Source of the DNA: Glaciozyma antarctica PI12
Taxonomy: Eukaryota; Basidiomycota; Microbotryomycetes; Kriegeriales; Camptobasidiaceae
Direction: 5' to 3'
NCBI GenBank assembly: GCA_002917775.1
Contig: KZ627153.1
Location: 754,692-818,691, forward strand
DNA length: 64,000 nucleotides
The first letter of the stretch is position 1. Every line of letters begins with the position of its first letter. Shown one piece after another: positions 11,276-22,482 of this stretch. A program made the position numbers and the translations under genes. The notes beneath the pieces are model-generated. The model ran no database searches, was not told the origin of the DNA, and was given only the letters and a program-made list of their open reading frames with translations.

Positions 11276-13271
11276 TCACATGAACCACATGCTCGGCTTC
11301 TCAGCCGGCATCCTCTTGAGCGTCGCCTGTCCCGTCCGCATCCCATCGATAATCCTCTGCACCGTATCGAGATCGGCCGCACGCGTCTGCGGGGTTGCGT
11401 TCGAGCCATCGCTGAACGCGCTTCCTTCGTCCTGCGGGAGCCAGGCGCGTACTCGAGTGCAGATCAAGTCGGCGTAGCTGCAGTTCTGGATTTAGAAACG
11501 GAGGGCAAGGAAGGGAGGAGAGGACGCACTAGACGGGAGCGGGAATCGAAACGGCGCGGTTGCAGCGCTGGTAGATGTGGCAGAGAGCGCTGGTGATGGA
11601 TTGAAGGTCGACAGGCCTACGAAGAGAGGCGTCAGCGATGAACAGCAGAGATAGCTTGCCGCCGACATGCATCATACGGTGCTCGTCTGAAAGAAGCGAC
11701 AGCAGAGTCTCAGCAAACGCTCGCACTTCGGAAGAAAGCTCTCACCCTCCATCACGACGCAGCGAGTTGGCTTGGTCGTGCCCAGTATCCCGGTGTGACT
11801 CGCTGCGTACCAGTCGGAGGGGAACGGGAAGGCCTGAGTGTCACTCTCACGACGGCCGAGGGAAATGGGGAGCGTACCTCGCGCGTCGGCGACGATAGCC
11901 GAATCAACTACCGTTCCAGCAGGGATGTTGCCGTTCGGCCCTTCAACGCTGCGGTTGTCTACGGTGGCGTCTCCGAAGAAGCGGATGTGATGCCGTTTGA
12001 GCGTGCAGATGAAAGTGAGCTGCGAGGACAGCTTGAGTGAAGAAGCGAGCAGGAGTGCGAAATAAACACACCTTCGGGTGCCAGCCACTCGCACGCGGGA
12101 GCTCGGTCTTGAAATCCTTGAAAGCTCGCTTGATCTCAGGTACCTCTGCGATCCTCATCAGCTTTGCCTCTCCGGGGAGCAAGGTAATAAGACGCACCGT
12201 ACGAAAGGATCACGGAGAACTCAGACTCTGCGAAGACAATCCATCAGTTCCAAACTCAACGCCAGACGCGAAAGACGCGAACCCGAGACGCCATCGCGGT
12301 AGAAGAGAATCGAAGCCGGGGGATGACGCTGATTCGTCGCGGAGTACCTCTTGAGCAACGCCTGCGTCTTCAGCATCAGCGTCCCTCCTTCCTTCACCTA
12401 AATCTCAACGACGAACGAGAAGAATGTTGATGATGACTTCGCTTTTCTTCACACGAGCAGCTGCGAAGCTCTCCGTCAGCTTGGACTCGCAGCGATGGAT
12501 ACGCAAAAAAACGCACGAGGTTCGCCGCGCTGCGGCGTCGGAGGTTCGACGAGTGGCTGAGCCGAAATCTCATCTTCGTACACCAAGCAGTTCCTGTCGA
12601 GGCTCCCGACGACGACGGCGACCGAGGGCTTGTCTTCCATGTGAGTCAGGTCGGCGGCTGCGAGGGAGTTGAATTAGCGGTGCGAAGTGGAGAGGCAGAG
12701 CGAACGAACCCATGACCATCACGTCGTGAGCTTCGAGCCAGCTCTGAGTTGGCGATACATCTCTGGACAGCGAGCCGGCGACGAAGGAAAAGTTCTGACC
12801 TCGCAGCTTGGCGCTGCGAAAAGAGGATGGGTTCGTCAGTGGGCGGCGAACTCCGCGCGAGGAGAGAATGACAACGCACTTCAGCTTCATGCTCAAGCTG
12901 CGTCGAGACGGCTGAATCAGCTCGACTTCGCAGGAGACGAAGGGTGCGTTACTGACTTGATGACGAACTGAAAGCTCTCCGCCTTTCTCAAGTTCCTCGA
13001 CTGGATAGCCTGAGTGGGGATTCCCAAGAACATGCCTGCGACAGTCGTCAGCGCCGTCTCCGAGAACGAGCCAGGTCTGACGCACCCTCCGTCTTGAACT
13101 GATCGTAACGGTCGTCCTTCTTCAGGTCGAACGCCCGCAAGATGACATCGATCTGCGAGGTGCGGAATGCATTGCGAGCGTGGTCGAGGGCATCTGCGAT
13201 CGCCCGCGAAGGCTCCTGGTTCCCAACGACGAAAGCGATCCCTCGGGGGAAGTCTCTCGGCGCGCGAAGCC
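11276..13271 (-). pseudogene. Argonaute, 5'-truncated: MID and PIWI parts only
   Basis: Argonaute binds small RNAs and slices targets in RNA interference. On the minus strand the spliced frame reads a MID-like part (PRGIAFVVGNQEPSRAI, GMFLGIPTQAIQSRNL, LSMKLNAKLRGQNFSF), then a full PIWI domain: MVMAADLTHMEDKPSVAVVV, ILFYRDGVSESEF, LTFICTLKRHHIRFF, GNIPAGTVVD, DWYAASHTGILGTTKPTR, RAVSIPAPVYYADL and the end KPSMWFM. All four catalytic positions can be filled as DEDD: D in ADLTH, E in KKSE, D in YRDGVS, D in YYADL. The last D replaces the histidine of human Ago2, as in budding-yeast Argonaute. No N or PAZ domain and no good start codon lies in the 560 bases upstream before the next gene. It could be a relic or a short Argonaute; I favour a truncated copy. 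Confidence 0.8.
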
Positions 13272-13831
13272 CTGCTCACCACTGCATCAGTATCGCACAC
13301 TCGAGGAAAAGGATAGCAAAAGGACGCACCTAGCTGGTTCGCACTTGCTCACCCATCGCACTTCGCTAGCGAGCTGCTTCCTCCTCCCCATATCTCCAGC
13401 TTATCGTGCTCATGAGGGCCGTGTTGTTTCGGATACGGATGCTTAGAATGAGGAGTGCAGAGTGGGAGGAGAGAGAGAGGGGCGGGCTCTGTGGGTCTGC
13501 AAGGAGCTCCGTCAGTGAGGATCAGGCGAGAGAGGGGGAGGGAGCCTCACGCGTGGCTGGAGAGCCGCTGCTGTTCGTCGCTGGGCAGCTGCACCATTTT
13601 TCTTTTGACCCGTTCGTCGCGTTTGTGGTAGAAAGCAAAGGAGCGAAAGCCGTTTTGCGGAGACGTTGTTTTTTTGCACCGCGCCCATCTTCCCCCTCTG
13701 TGCAGAAACTCGCCTGGGGAGAATACAGGGATTCGAGAACAGCAGAAGCGAGATGGAGCGGCGCAAGCAGTCCTTCCGAAGCATCTCGCCGCCAGTCCTC
13801 TCACCGCCGAGTCCGCTCCATCGCAACCCCC
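13272..13831. other. Region upstream of the Argonaute fragment
   Basis: About 560 bases between the first recognisable Argonaute exon and the stop of the next F-box gene. I searched both strands by eye for N, PAZ or linker sequence and found none. Open frames here are low-complexity and arginine-rich. Confidence 0.55.
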
Positions 13832-14842
13832 TCAATTCAGATCGTCCACCACCTCCCTACTTGCTTCCTCCGCCACCTTGAAATCCATCTCCTTCTCCTT
13901 ACACGCCATCCTCAGCATCGCCACCCCCTCCTCCGCGATCCACGGCGGATCGTTGACGATGCTCACCTCCTCGAGCTCCTCAAACCTCCCGACCCACTGC
14001 AGCAAGTCCACTATCGGCAGCTGGCAGTGTGCGAGAGTGAGACGCTTGAGCGGAGCCTTCCAGGTCGCCTCGGCGACGCGGAGGGAGATGAGCACCGTGT
14101 CGTCCAGCCAGAGCTCCTCGAGATGCTCGAGCGCCGCGATCGCTAATCCAGCAGCACGACTGTCATCAATGTCCTGCGTATACGGATAGTCTCGAATGAC
14201 GAGGTGCAGCGCTCGAAGCTGGGGAAAGTCGTCAACGAGATGTTGGATGGCGATCGTGTTGCAGAAGGGGGAGATGCTGCTGAGCTTCAGCTCGCGTAGC
14301 GAGAGGATAACACAGGTGAGCGAGCGATAGAAGTCGACGAAGGTGTCCAGATCCATGTAGGTCAAGTCGAGACTGATCGACGTCAAGTTGGGGAAAAGGG
14401 GGAGGGAGGAGGTATAGAGGGAGCTGCGAGCAGCGAAGGTCGGCCGGTCCAGGCTGATGAGATGGTTTGGAAGGGTGTGGGGAGTCGGAGGTCGAGAGTG
14501 TACGATGGCGAGGACGTGGGAGGTGTAGCAGAGGGTGGTAACGTGTCGGCTGTGGCGAGGAGCGATATCAAGCGCTCGATGGCAGCGTTGGTGGAGATGT
14601 GGAAGTCGACGGTCTGCGAGAAGGCCCGTCAAGCGCTGCTGGTGAAGAGCCTGGGGCGAACGCACCTGCCATAGCCACGGCTGCGCCATTCCAGCGAACT
14701 CGCGATTGACGAGCGAGAGAGCGCTCAACGATCGAGCGTGACCAACGGGGTTGACGACGGTCGACTCGTGCACCCAGCGCACAATATCCATCTTGATCTC
14801 GGGCGGGAGATTGCTCAGCGTCGGAGGAACGCGGTCGGCCAT
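13832..14842 (-). CDS. F-box/LRR-like protein, paralogue 2
   Basis: Probable SCF substrate adaptor. It starts MADRVPPTLSNLPPEIK with the F-box core ALSLVNREFAGMAQPWLWQ. A 52-nt intron follows WQ, as in the other paralogues, giving TVDFHISTNAAIERL. To return to the frame of the leucine-rich half (LPLFPNLTSISLDLTYMDL, LSLRELKLSS, HLEELWLDD) a second intron of about 50 nt is needed (GTACAC to CATCAG); 52+50 is a multiple of three, so the two together keep the frame. The end is KVAEEASREVVDDLN. An in-frame ATG lies upstream, but the start at 14842 puts the F-box at the usual distance. This is the least damaged member of the family here. Confidence 0.7.
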   Translation of the reverse strand: MADRVPPTLSNLPPEIKMDIVRWVHESTVVNPVGHARSLSALSLVNREFAGMAQPWLWQVRSPQALHQQRLTGLLADRRLPHLHQRCHRALDIAPRHSRHVTTLCYTSHVLAIVHSRPPTPHTLPNHLISLDRPTFAARSSLYTSSLPLFPNLTSISLDLTYMDLDTFVDFYRSLTCVILSLRELKLSSISPFCNTIAIQHLVDDFPQLRALHLVIRDYPYTQDIDDSRAAGLAIAALEHLEELWLDDTVLISLRVAEATWKAPLKRLTLAHCQLPIVDLLQWVGRFEELEEVSIVNDPPWIAEEGVAMLRMACKEKEMDFKVAEEASREVVDDLN

Positions 14843-15959
14843 GGTGGAGGGAGGCTCAAGGAGGTCGTTGCTGAGGATCTGCGGAGGTAACGCGGCGTGA
14901 GCTTCAATTCCACGCAGCAGCATAGCAGGGACTACTCACGGCTGAGCTCTGAAAGGTCTCCACAAGCAGAGAGTTTAGCGAGCCGAAGGATCCAAGGCGC
15001 TGCGACGCTCGAGGAGACGACCTGCACGAGGAGAACACAGTCAGCTACAGCTCCATCAGCTCCACCAGCTCTCCTGTGGCGTTCAGATAGCCTTGTATCT
15101 CGCCCGTTCATCCCCGTAGTCCATCCCAGTCGCCCGGCTGCCCAGCAAGGTCACCCTCCACCCCGCTCTGGCGCCGCCTCATTGTCCTCCTGCTCCATCC
15201 GCCCAGCCCTGCGCCTTCCACGCTGCTCATACCGGCTCCTACTCCAATACCACCTTGCCACTCCCTGTCCACGCCGCCTCACCTTTGTCGAAGGACGTCC
15301 CGCGTAGCTCGGAGTTGGTGGGGGTGCCGGCGTGGGCGATAGGACGTGGCGATTCGGCGGAGCTCTGGGGTTGTACGGCTGCTTCCTTGAGTCCAAATGA
15401 GCTGGTTCGACGAGCGGCGCGGTTGAGGTGGGAGGAAGAGCTGTGCGCCCAAGTCGAGCTCCTCGCTGCTTCCGCCTCTTCCCCTCCTGCTCACCTCGAC
15501 TTCCTGCTTCGCTTTGAAAAACTGATCAGGACCTCGGGCCCTCGCGCTGGTGTCCTCTGCTTCTCCTGGGGGCTCGTCGTGCGCGGGGAGCTCACCGCGC
15601 TCGACTTGACTCCTCTTCTGCTCCACTCCTCGACCTGACCTGCCTCTCCTCACCAACGCACCCATGCTGCGGGGTGGCACGGATGGAAAGGCGCATGCCG
15701 TGGACTCAGGAGAAGAAGACGAAGCCCAGCTACCCTCCTCGAGGGAACTCGGGGCTGTGGGCCTCCTTCGCAGCTCTCGTCCTCTCGTCCTCTCGCTGCT
15801 CTCCACGCTCATCGCCCAGAACTCGCTCCTCACTGCTCTAATTCAAATGCGATTTCACCAGAAAAACCGCGATTACATCCCAACTGCTTCCTCGCCACCC
15901 TGCGACAGCCGATCACTCCTCCCGAATCCCGCAGCCTTCTCCTCCTCAACCAGTTACGA
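14843..15959. other. Interval between F-box 2 and F-box 3, with one candidate open frame
   Basis: About 1.1 kb. On + an open frame at 15255-15638 includes SPNELVRRAARLRWEEELCA and LDFLLRFEKLIRT, which look like amphipathic helices, and a further short frame follows at 15664-15969. I recognise no family and cannot define exons, so no gene is called. Confidence 0.35.
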
Positions 15960-17079
15960 TCACGACTGAATCTTCCACCGGTCGAGAGCTTCCTCCGCCT
16001 CAAGCCAATGCCACTCGATCCCTTGCTCCCTGCACCAAGCTTCGACAAGCCCATGCGCTTCTTCCTTGCCCTCGCGAACGTGGATTCGGATCCGCCGGAG
16101 AATAGTGGAGAAGTGGGCGAGGAAGGGAAGGAGGCGGTCCGGGCAAATGGGGTCGGTCCCATCGATGATGAGCTCCTCGAGCGGGCACACCCAGGGGCCA
16201 CTGTAGCCGTATAACCATTCGTTGAAGCAGCCCCAGCGACTCGAGGATGCGAAGGTGACGGAGGGAGGCGATCAACCTGGCGAGGAACGGAGAGTTATTC
16301 CACTCCTCGCAATCTGTGAGAATGAGGTGTTCCAGGCGGGGAAGTGCCAGCAAGAGCTCGGCAGCGCCTTTCAAGTGGTTCCGCTCGTGGCTGTTGAAGT
16401 ACGCCAGTTCCAACTTGCGTAGATGAACCGCCCTGGCGCACGATTTGATAATTGGGCCGAAAGGAATGCGGCACTCGTCGCTAGATGAGATGTCAAGGTC
16501 GAGGTAGGAGAGGTTCGGCAGCTTGTCGAGGACTTTGACGACGAGGACCGTCGAAGGGAATGTTTCGCCTTCGGCAAGAGACGCAACTGATGCTTGCTGG
16601 TCCGATCCGCTCCGTTTGTAGTCCCAGCCGAGGAAGACGTCGGAAACGAAGGCGGCGTTCTGAGGTGTGAGCGTCGACGCGAGGCTTTGCACCTCGGAAT
16701 GGGCGGCAAAGTGAAGGTCGATTCGCTAGTACAAAGCATCGTTAGCTGCGCTCCTTGAGCTCCCTTCAAAGTTGCTGAACGCACCTTCCACAAGAATTGG
16801 CGAGTCATCGATGTGAGCTCCCGACTGATTAGCGACAGGTGAACCAGCTCCAATCGCTTCGCGCCCACGCAGTACTCCTTGACGATCTCGAGCTTAATCT
16901 CCGCAGGAAGAGCGCTGATCGAAGTTCGAAGGGGGAGCGAGGCGGGGCTGGGTGTCAGGAGAGCGAGCTGCGCCGCAGGGAGAAAGGTCAGGCTTGCCGG
17001 GAAGCGGAGGGGCGGACTGGCTTACGCTGCGTTGGATGAGAGAGCTCGAAGAAGCTGGCTTCGTTTGAGAGTTACCCAT
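15960..17079 (-). CDS. F-box/LRR-like protein, paralogue 3 (one frame break)
   Basis: Probable SCF substrate adaptor. Exon 1 MGNSQTKPASSSSLIQRS is spliced (GTAAGC to GCGCAG) to LALLTPSPAS, then the F-box-like ALPAEIKLEIVKEYC and LVHLSLISRELTSMTRQFLW. After the next intron come IDLHFAAHSEVQSLASTL and leucine-rich stretches (KLPNLSYLDLDIS, LPRLEHLILTD, LRHLRILESLGL). The final part (EWLYGYSGPWVCPLEELIID, FSTILRRIRIHV, EAWCREQGIEWHWL) is in another frame, with the shift near 16,220-16,232. The C-terminal pattern matches the other copies, so the shift breaks one protein. Either a real indel or a base error; no splice pair explains it. Confidence 0.7.
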
Positions 17080-17370
17080 CCTGTAGCGAGCGTTGGAGGA
17101 GGAAAAGAAGTGGCAGAGGAGAAGCGCGGAACAAGTGCCACGCATTCCGCGGAGATTCGCAGCTCGTCTTGTGGCTACGAGGAGTTGTGCAATTCTCGAG
17201 CGAGCCCTCTTATGGCGACCCAGAATCCTGGAGCGGGCGAGGAGCAGAAGTCTGGGAAGTAGAAAGCAGGCGAGGCAGGATCAGGCGTCGTCGCTCTCCA
17301 ACCTCGAGCTCCGCATTTCAGCAAGTCCCTCTCCAGCCAAATCGACCTCCTCAAGCTAGTACATCCACTC

Positions 17371-18476
17371 TCACGCTACGCTCCTCTCTTTGCACCAAGC
17401 TTCCGTCTTCTCGCGCGCCTCATCCTCATCCTCATCCGCTCGAACATGAATCTGAATGTGTCGAAGCGTCGTCGAGAAGTGCAGGAGGAGGGCGAAGAGG
17501 TCGGCGTGGGGAATGGGGTATCCTCCTCGAATAATAAGCACAAGGATAGGCGACTCCCAAGGCCAAGTGCTGATATCGACGTGCGAGCCGAACTCGTGCT
17601 CGCGAGCGTCGAAGATATCGAGGACGCCGCGAATCTCGAGGATGCGAAGATGGCGGAGCGAGGCGACCGAGGTTCCGAACGTGTCGAACGAGACTCCGTT
17701 GGCGTTGTTGTGGATGGTGAGGCGGTGGATGTTGGGAAGCTTCTGCACGACGCAGGCGAGATCATCCAGCGAGACCTTGTCGTACCATTCGACGTTTGTG
17801 ATGTTGAGCTCGCGGACACGCGAAGACTCCGCCTCAAATCCGGATGCCAGCGTTCCGACGTGGATGTCGGACTTTCCTTCGACGAGGGAGAGATCGAGAG
17901 AGATTCGAGAGAGGTTGCGCAGCTTCTTGATCAGGCGGAAGGCGGAAGGCGAGCGTCGTAGGTGAGGCTCCCTCGATTTCTGCAGGCACTTTGTCGGAGA
18001 CTGTGTGCCCTATCCAACGTTTTGGACGCTCCCAACCGAGCTGGATATGCTGGACGTGGCGGGCGTTGCGAGGAACAAGTGTCGCGACGAGGCGGAAGAG
18101 CTGGGGCTTGGGGGTGGTCATGAGAGCTAGTTCCTGGGTTACGATTAGCTCATAGACGCCTTCCTGACTCGTGAAGAGTAGCTCACCTTCCACAAGAGCG
18201 GGCGCGCCAATTCCGCGAACTCGCGATTGATGAGCGACAGCAGGACCATGTCTGAGCGCCTGGCTTGCTTGGAGTACGCGTCGACGATGGCAAGCTTGAT
18301 CTCCGGAGGCATCGTCCCGAGCGAGGCAGGTCGAGGGGAGGGGGATTCGGGGGTGAGGTCCGCGAGGCCGAGCTGCTGCCGTGGAGCGATGTTAGACGGC
18401 GTTGAGGAGCGGGTAGCACGCAACGACTCACGAGAGAATGAGTAACGGAGGCCGAAGCTTCTGGCGAGCGCTCCAT
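17371..18476 (-). pseudogene. F-box/LRR-like protein, paralogue 4, disrupted by a 7-bp tandem duplication
   Basis: Exon 1 MERSPEASASVTHSL is spliced to QLGLADLTPES, then the F-box-like TMPPEIKLAIVDAYSKQ and MVLLSLINREFAELARPLLW. The next exon reads LFRLVATLVPRNARHVQHI. At 17934-17947 the plus strand has GGCGGAA twice in a row. Reading through both copies shifts the frame, whereas counting only one would give LAFRLIKKLRNLSRISLDL and a continuous leucine-rich protein (LPNIHRLTIHNN, LRHLRILEIRG, FSTTLRHIQIHV) to a stop at 17371. The lesion is a microduplication rather than a homopolymer slip, so I favour true loss. The start codon lies in a CCATGG shared head to head with the upstream region. 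Confidence 0.75.
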
Positions 18477-19057
18477 GGTGGTCCGCAAATCCAGCAGTGG
18501 AGCAGGTCTGCGCGAGAGATCCAGTCAGCAGTCGCTCACGTCGTTTGGCCCTCAGCCAGCTGCAGGCCCCTCCAACCTCCGCCCTCCAGTTGGCGCTCAG
18601 GAATCCTCCTCACAGAGCAGTGCGTTCCCCAGCAGCTGTATCCGCCAGCGCGGCAGTCCTTGGGCCTCCCTTGTCCCCCTGCAGGCTGCTCCCCAGCTCG
18701 AATCCGACCTCGCCCTGCTCCCCGCTGCGGTCTCCATCTCCCAGCTTGGCACCCAAAGCGATCTCCTGCGTGTGCACTTGAGGCTCAAGCCCCTCGGTCT
18801 CCTGCGACTTCTCCAAAAGCTCGGAGGCGGCTCGTCGAGAAGACGATGACGGCGAGTGGGGAAGGAACGGCTGGAGCTGAGGGGGCGATTCGAGTGCGTA
18901 TGGATTGCAGAGCTCCTTCTCACTGCTGACGTACGGTGTTCTGAGCTTGAGCGTTGAGGGCGGTGGAGTGAAGAAGCGTCAAGAAGCGTTCTGCTGGAGC
19001 TTCGCCTCTTATCCTCTTTCAGCTCGCTCGCCAGGCGACACTCGACTCTGCGCCTCG
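18477..19057. other. Divergent upstream region, F-box 4 and SNF2 gene
   Basis: About 580 bases. A + frame from 18475 is open for 124 codons and contains LRVHLRLKPLGLLRLLQKL, but it has no family match that I recognise and sits where promoters are expected. Confidence 0.45.
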
Positions 19058-21849
19058 ATGGCCGACTCAAGCGTGGTACTAGAGCTGATCTACGGCTCCT
19101 CGAGCCACTTTGTCCCCGAACCCTCGACTTACGCCGACCTGCTCTCGCTCGCCCACGCGACCTTCCCTTCCCTCAGCACAACCGCTCCTCTCGAGGTCTA
19201 CACCGTCCTCGCCGGACAGCAGCAGCTCAAGATCTCGCCAAAGCAGTGGGACAGGGGAGCGCCGCACCATCGTTTCCTGGCGAAGCTGTCGAAGGGGGAG
19301 ATTCCAGAGGTCGAGGTGCGGGTGGAGAAGGGGAGGGTGCCGCCCGGTGGAGAGAGGGATGCCGAGGGCTGGATAAAGGTGGAGGGCTCTGAGGAATGGC
19401 CTGCAGTCGGTGCTGTGCACTCGACTCGCGAGGGGAACGTCGAAGGGCTGCTCTCAAATGCGAAGGAAGAGGACGACGACGGGGTACGCTCTGCTCAGTT
19501 GACGAGGTAGGACACTTGCTGATGTTCTTTCAGGTCGAAGCGGAGCACCCTCGACACCGTTCCCCGACTCAGCAACCGTTCCCCTCGCCCTCTCCTCCAC
19601 CAGTCGACCAGAACCCAACCTCGTCTCCTCCCGACGCCTTTGTATCCCCTCTCCTTCTCAACTCGTCGAAATCTCCACGACCATCAAATCCAGCCACTCC
19701 GTTCCTCCAGTTCCAGGCTGCGCCCCCAGTCCCTCCCGACCAATCTCCTCAGTCTCGCCACCCCCACCAGCGAGACAAGTCATTCCCCTCGACCTCCTAG
19801 TTCCAGCCGGAACGATTGTCTTGCACGGTTACCGCGTTTCTAGCCACCTCCATCCGGGTGTCGCAGAGGACGGATGGACGCCATTGGGCGAGGGAGTGCT
19901 CGAGGTCTTCACGCGGGATGGCGAGGATGCGGAGATGTCGGCTGTGCGAAAGGGGAAGAGGAAAGCGGTGGAGCCGAGTACGGAGGAGGAGGCCGCCGAC
20001 GAGGAGCTACTCGCTCAACTCCTCGCGCTGCAGGACGCTCTTTGGCTTCGCGGTTCAAGATCGTCGAACCCTCCTCCGCCATCATCCGAATCTACCTCGT
20101 CCAGCCCGCCAACCCCCAGCTCGGAGACGCTCAGCAGAAAGCGATCGAGGCCGCGCAGCAGCGCATCTCGCGGGAGACGGGCAACGGCGTGCTGAGCAGG
20201 ATCCGTAGCCAGAGGAGCGAATGGGATGGGATCGTCTGGGAAGGAGGAGCACAGGTCTTGTTGACGCAGGTAAGTCCTTCTCACGAGTTTGTCGGGCGTT
20301 GGGCGGGCGCTGACTACCTGCCCCTCAGGATCCGCCCGAAACTCGAGGAGTCAAGCGCAGCGCGTCGCCTAGTCCTCAAAACTCTCCTCCACCTGCCGCT
20401 CGACACTCCCCTCCACCAGTCGCTCGATACTCCCCTCCGCAAATCACCGTGTATTCGTCCCTTCGAAACGCACGTGCTCAGCACGTCTACATCGAGCTCG
20501 AGCCAGCCGAGCGCAAGACGTACAACGCTCTCCTTGCGACGTACCATGCCGACGTACGTCCTCACGCGCTGTCCCACTTTTCTCGCTAACCTTCGACGCA
20601 GCGCAACCACTACTCCTGCCTCGACAACACCACCGCCATCTCCGACCTCCTCAGCACTCTCCGCGCCGCCACTACCTTCTTCGCCCCTACCGACTTCCAC
20701 GATCTAGCCCAACGCGTCCTAGAGCCCTCGTCGGATTGTGCCGACGAGCGCACCCGACAATTCGAGGCGGTCGGCATGCTCGAGCGACCGAGAGGCGATC
20801 ACGAGTGGCAGACGCTCTTTGCGTCAAGGCAGCTTGGAATTGAGCTTCGCGGGATACCAGCGACACTCGCCAAGGGTTACGGCGGCGTCCCTCGCGGCAC
20901 CTCGTCGACCACCTTCCACCCCGTCGGAGAGGTCACGCTCCTTCGCCCGGCCCTCTCGGCGCAGGACCTGGCGAAGAACGGCAAACTCGACGTCGGAGAC
21001 CTTCACCGCTTTAGGCGCGATTGGCAGCGGAAGCCTGGACCTACATCAGCGCCGTTCGTTACTTTGAGCGCCGCGCAATAGCGACGAGCCTCGAAGTTCA
21101 CCAACGTCGAGTGCGGTCGACTCTCCTCCGCCAAGCTCAACTACGTCGTCGATGAACTCCTTCGACACCCCAACGACAAGTTCGTCATCTTGGCCAGTCC
21201 TCACCAACGCTCTTATCTCATCCTGCCACGCTTGAGCCAGATTCTCGACCTGTGTGTCTTTCACCCTCTCTTCGCACGGATGGCTGACTCTCGACCGCAG
21301 GTACCGGATTCCGCACGAGACGCCGGACGCCAGGTTTTCGAACGCGGTCCGCTGGAACTCGCGCCCTGCGACGGGATGCCAGGTCGTGCTCGCCTACGTC
21401 GGCGGAGGAGGGAAAGCGTTCAATTTCTCCAAGGCGTCTCGAGTTATCGTCCTCGAGCCTATCACCGACGCAGGTACATTCCTCTGATCTGCTTGTTCCG
21501 TCGAACCTGAACTCACTCCTTCCTCTGCTAGATGTCGACCTCGAAACCATCCTGAGCGCGCATTCTCTCGGAACGCAGGACGTCTCCATCCTCATCGCGA
21601 GGAACACGTATGAGCACGCTCTGGTTGAGAAGCCACAAGGTATCTTTTCTTCTGTTTTTGCCCGTCTCGCACCTACTGATACTCTCCCTCTCAGGAGCCA
21701 CCACCGACTTGGAGATCCTCGAATCACTCCCGCATCTCGAGGACTTCAACGCAGGCGGCTCTTCAACGAACTGGACGCCTTTAATCACCCAACTCGTTCA
21801 CCCTGTGAAGACCTGGGGTCGAGGGGGGAAGAAGGGGAGGAAGGGCTGA
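19058..21849 (+). pseudogene. SNF2-type helicase lacking its first ATPase lobe
   Basis: SNF2 proteins are ATP-driven DNA translocases. The N-terminal domain starts MADSSVVLELIYGSSSHF and runs on through LVPAGTIVLHGYRVSSHLHP and FKIVEPSSAIIRIYLVQPAN, to QDPPETRGVKRSASP after an intron. The frame then passes directly to HVYIELEPAERKTYNALLA, which in this family lies after the first lobe. The Walker A and DEXH lobe is therefore absent. The second lobe is present but poor: LSSAKLNYVVDELL, ATGCQVVLAYVGGG, FSKASRVIVLEPI, then AHSLGTQDVSILIA where AHRIGQ is expected. The frame also changes near 19.7 kb, near 20.04 kb and around 21.08 kb. A matching first-lobe fragment lies inverted at 28.3-29.3 kb. 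Confidence 0.72.
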
Positions 21850-22482
21850 GCTGGACTCGGGAATGGGGTGGGGTGGCAATCGAGTTTGCTGTTGCGCGGG
21901 CTTCTCAGCGAAGCTTTGAAGCTTCTCGTTGTTCTTCCTGCTCTATCTGAGAGTATCGTTACTGCTCCGCCTGCTTCAGACGCTTTGAGGCTAAAAGAGG
22001 ACTTTGGCGACGGACCTCAGACAGCGCGACTCCCAGTCGAGGCCGGAGTCCGGACCTTCGCGCCCTTGCTTCTTCCGCTTCCATCCTTTCTACAGAGAGC
22101 TTCTGTAGTTCATCCAAGTAGATTCTGATTATAAAAACGACGCGTTGCTCTACCAGAACCCTCGCCAGCTCCATCAAAACAAGCCGAGCCCTGAGCCCGA
22201 GTCTGCTTCGAGTTTGGCTTTCGTTCCTTTCCTTCCACCACTTCACTTCAACTCAGTCGACCTCAAGATCAGCTGTAGACGACGATCTCATACACAAGAC
22301 CGCACGCGCAAGCTCTGTCAACCGCCAGGCTCAGCAAGATCGACTCGGAAGAGCTGCCTCTGACTCGACTCTCCCCTCCTTCTGACCGACTCGACCGACT
22401 CCTCCAGCCTCCACATCACGATCCAGCATTCCAATACCGCGAGTACACCACCCCCGAGTCACTCCGTCTTCCTCCGCTCGCG
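21850..22482. other. Intergenic, SNF2 to SANT gene
   Basis: About 630 bases with no gene recognised. The last 200 bases are CT-rich and suit the leader of the SANT gene. Confidence 0.6.

Noticed and set aside
12361-12420. Stop codon in the Argonaute PIWI region as proof of a dead gene
   Set aside because: A short intron (GTCATC to TTTAG) removes it and keeps the frame, so the PIWI part itself may be intact.
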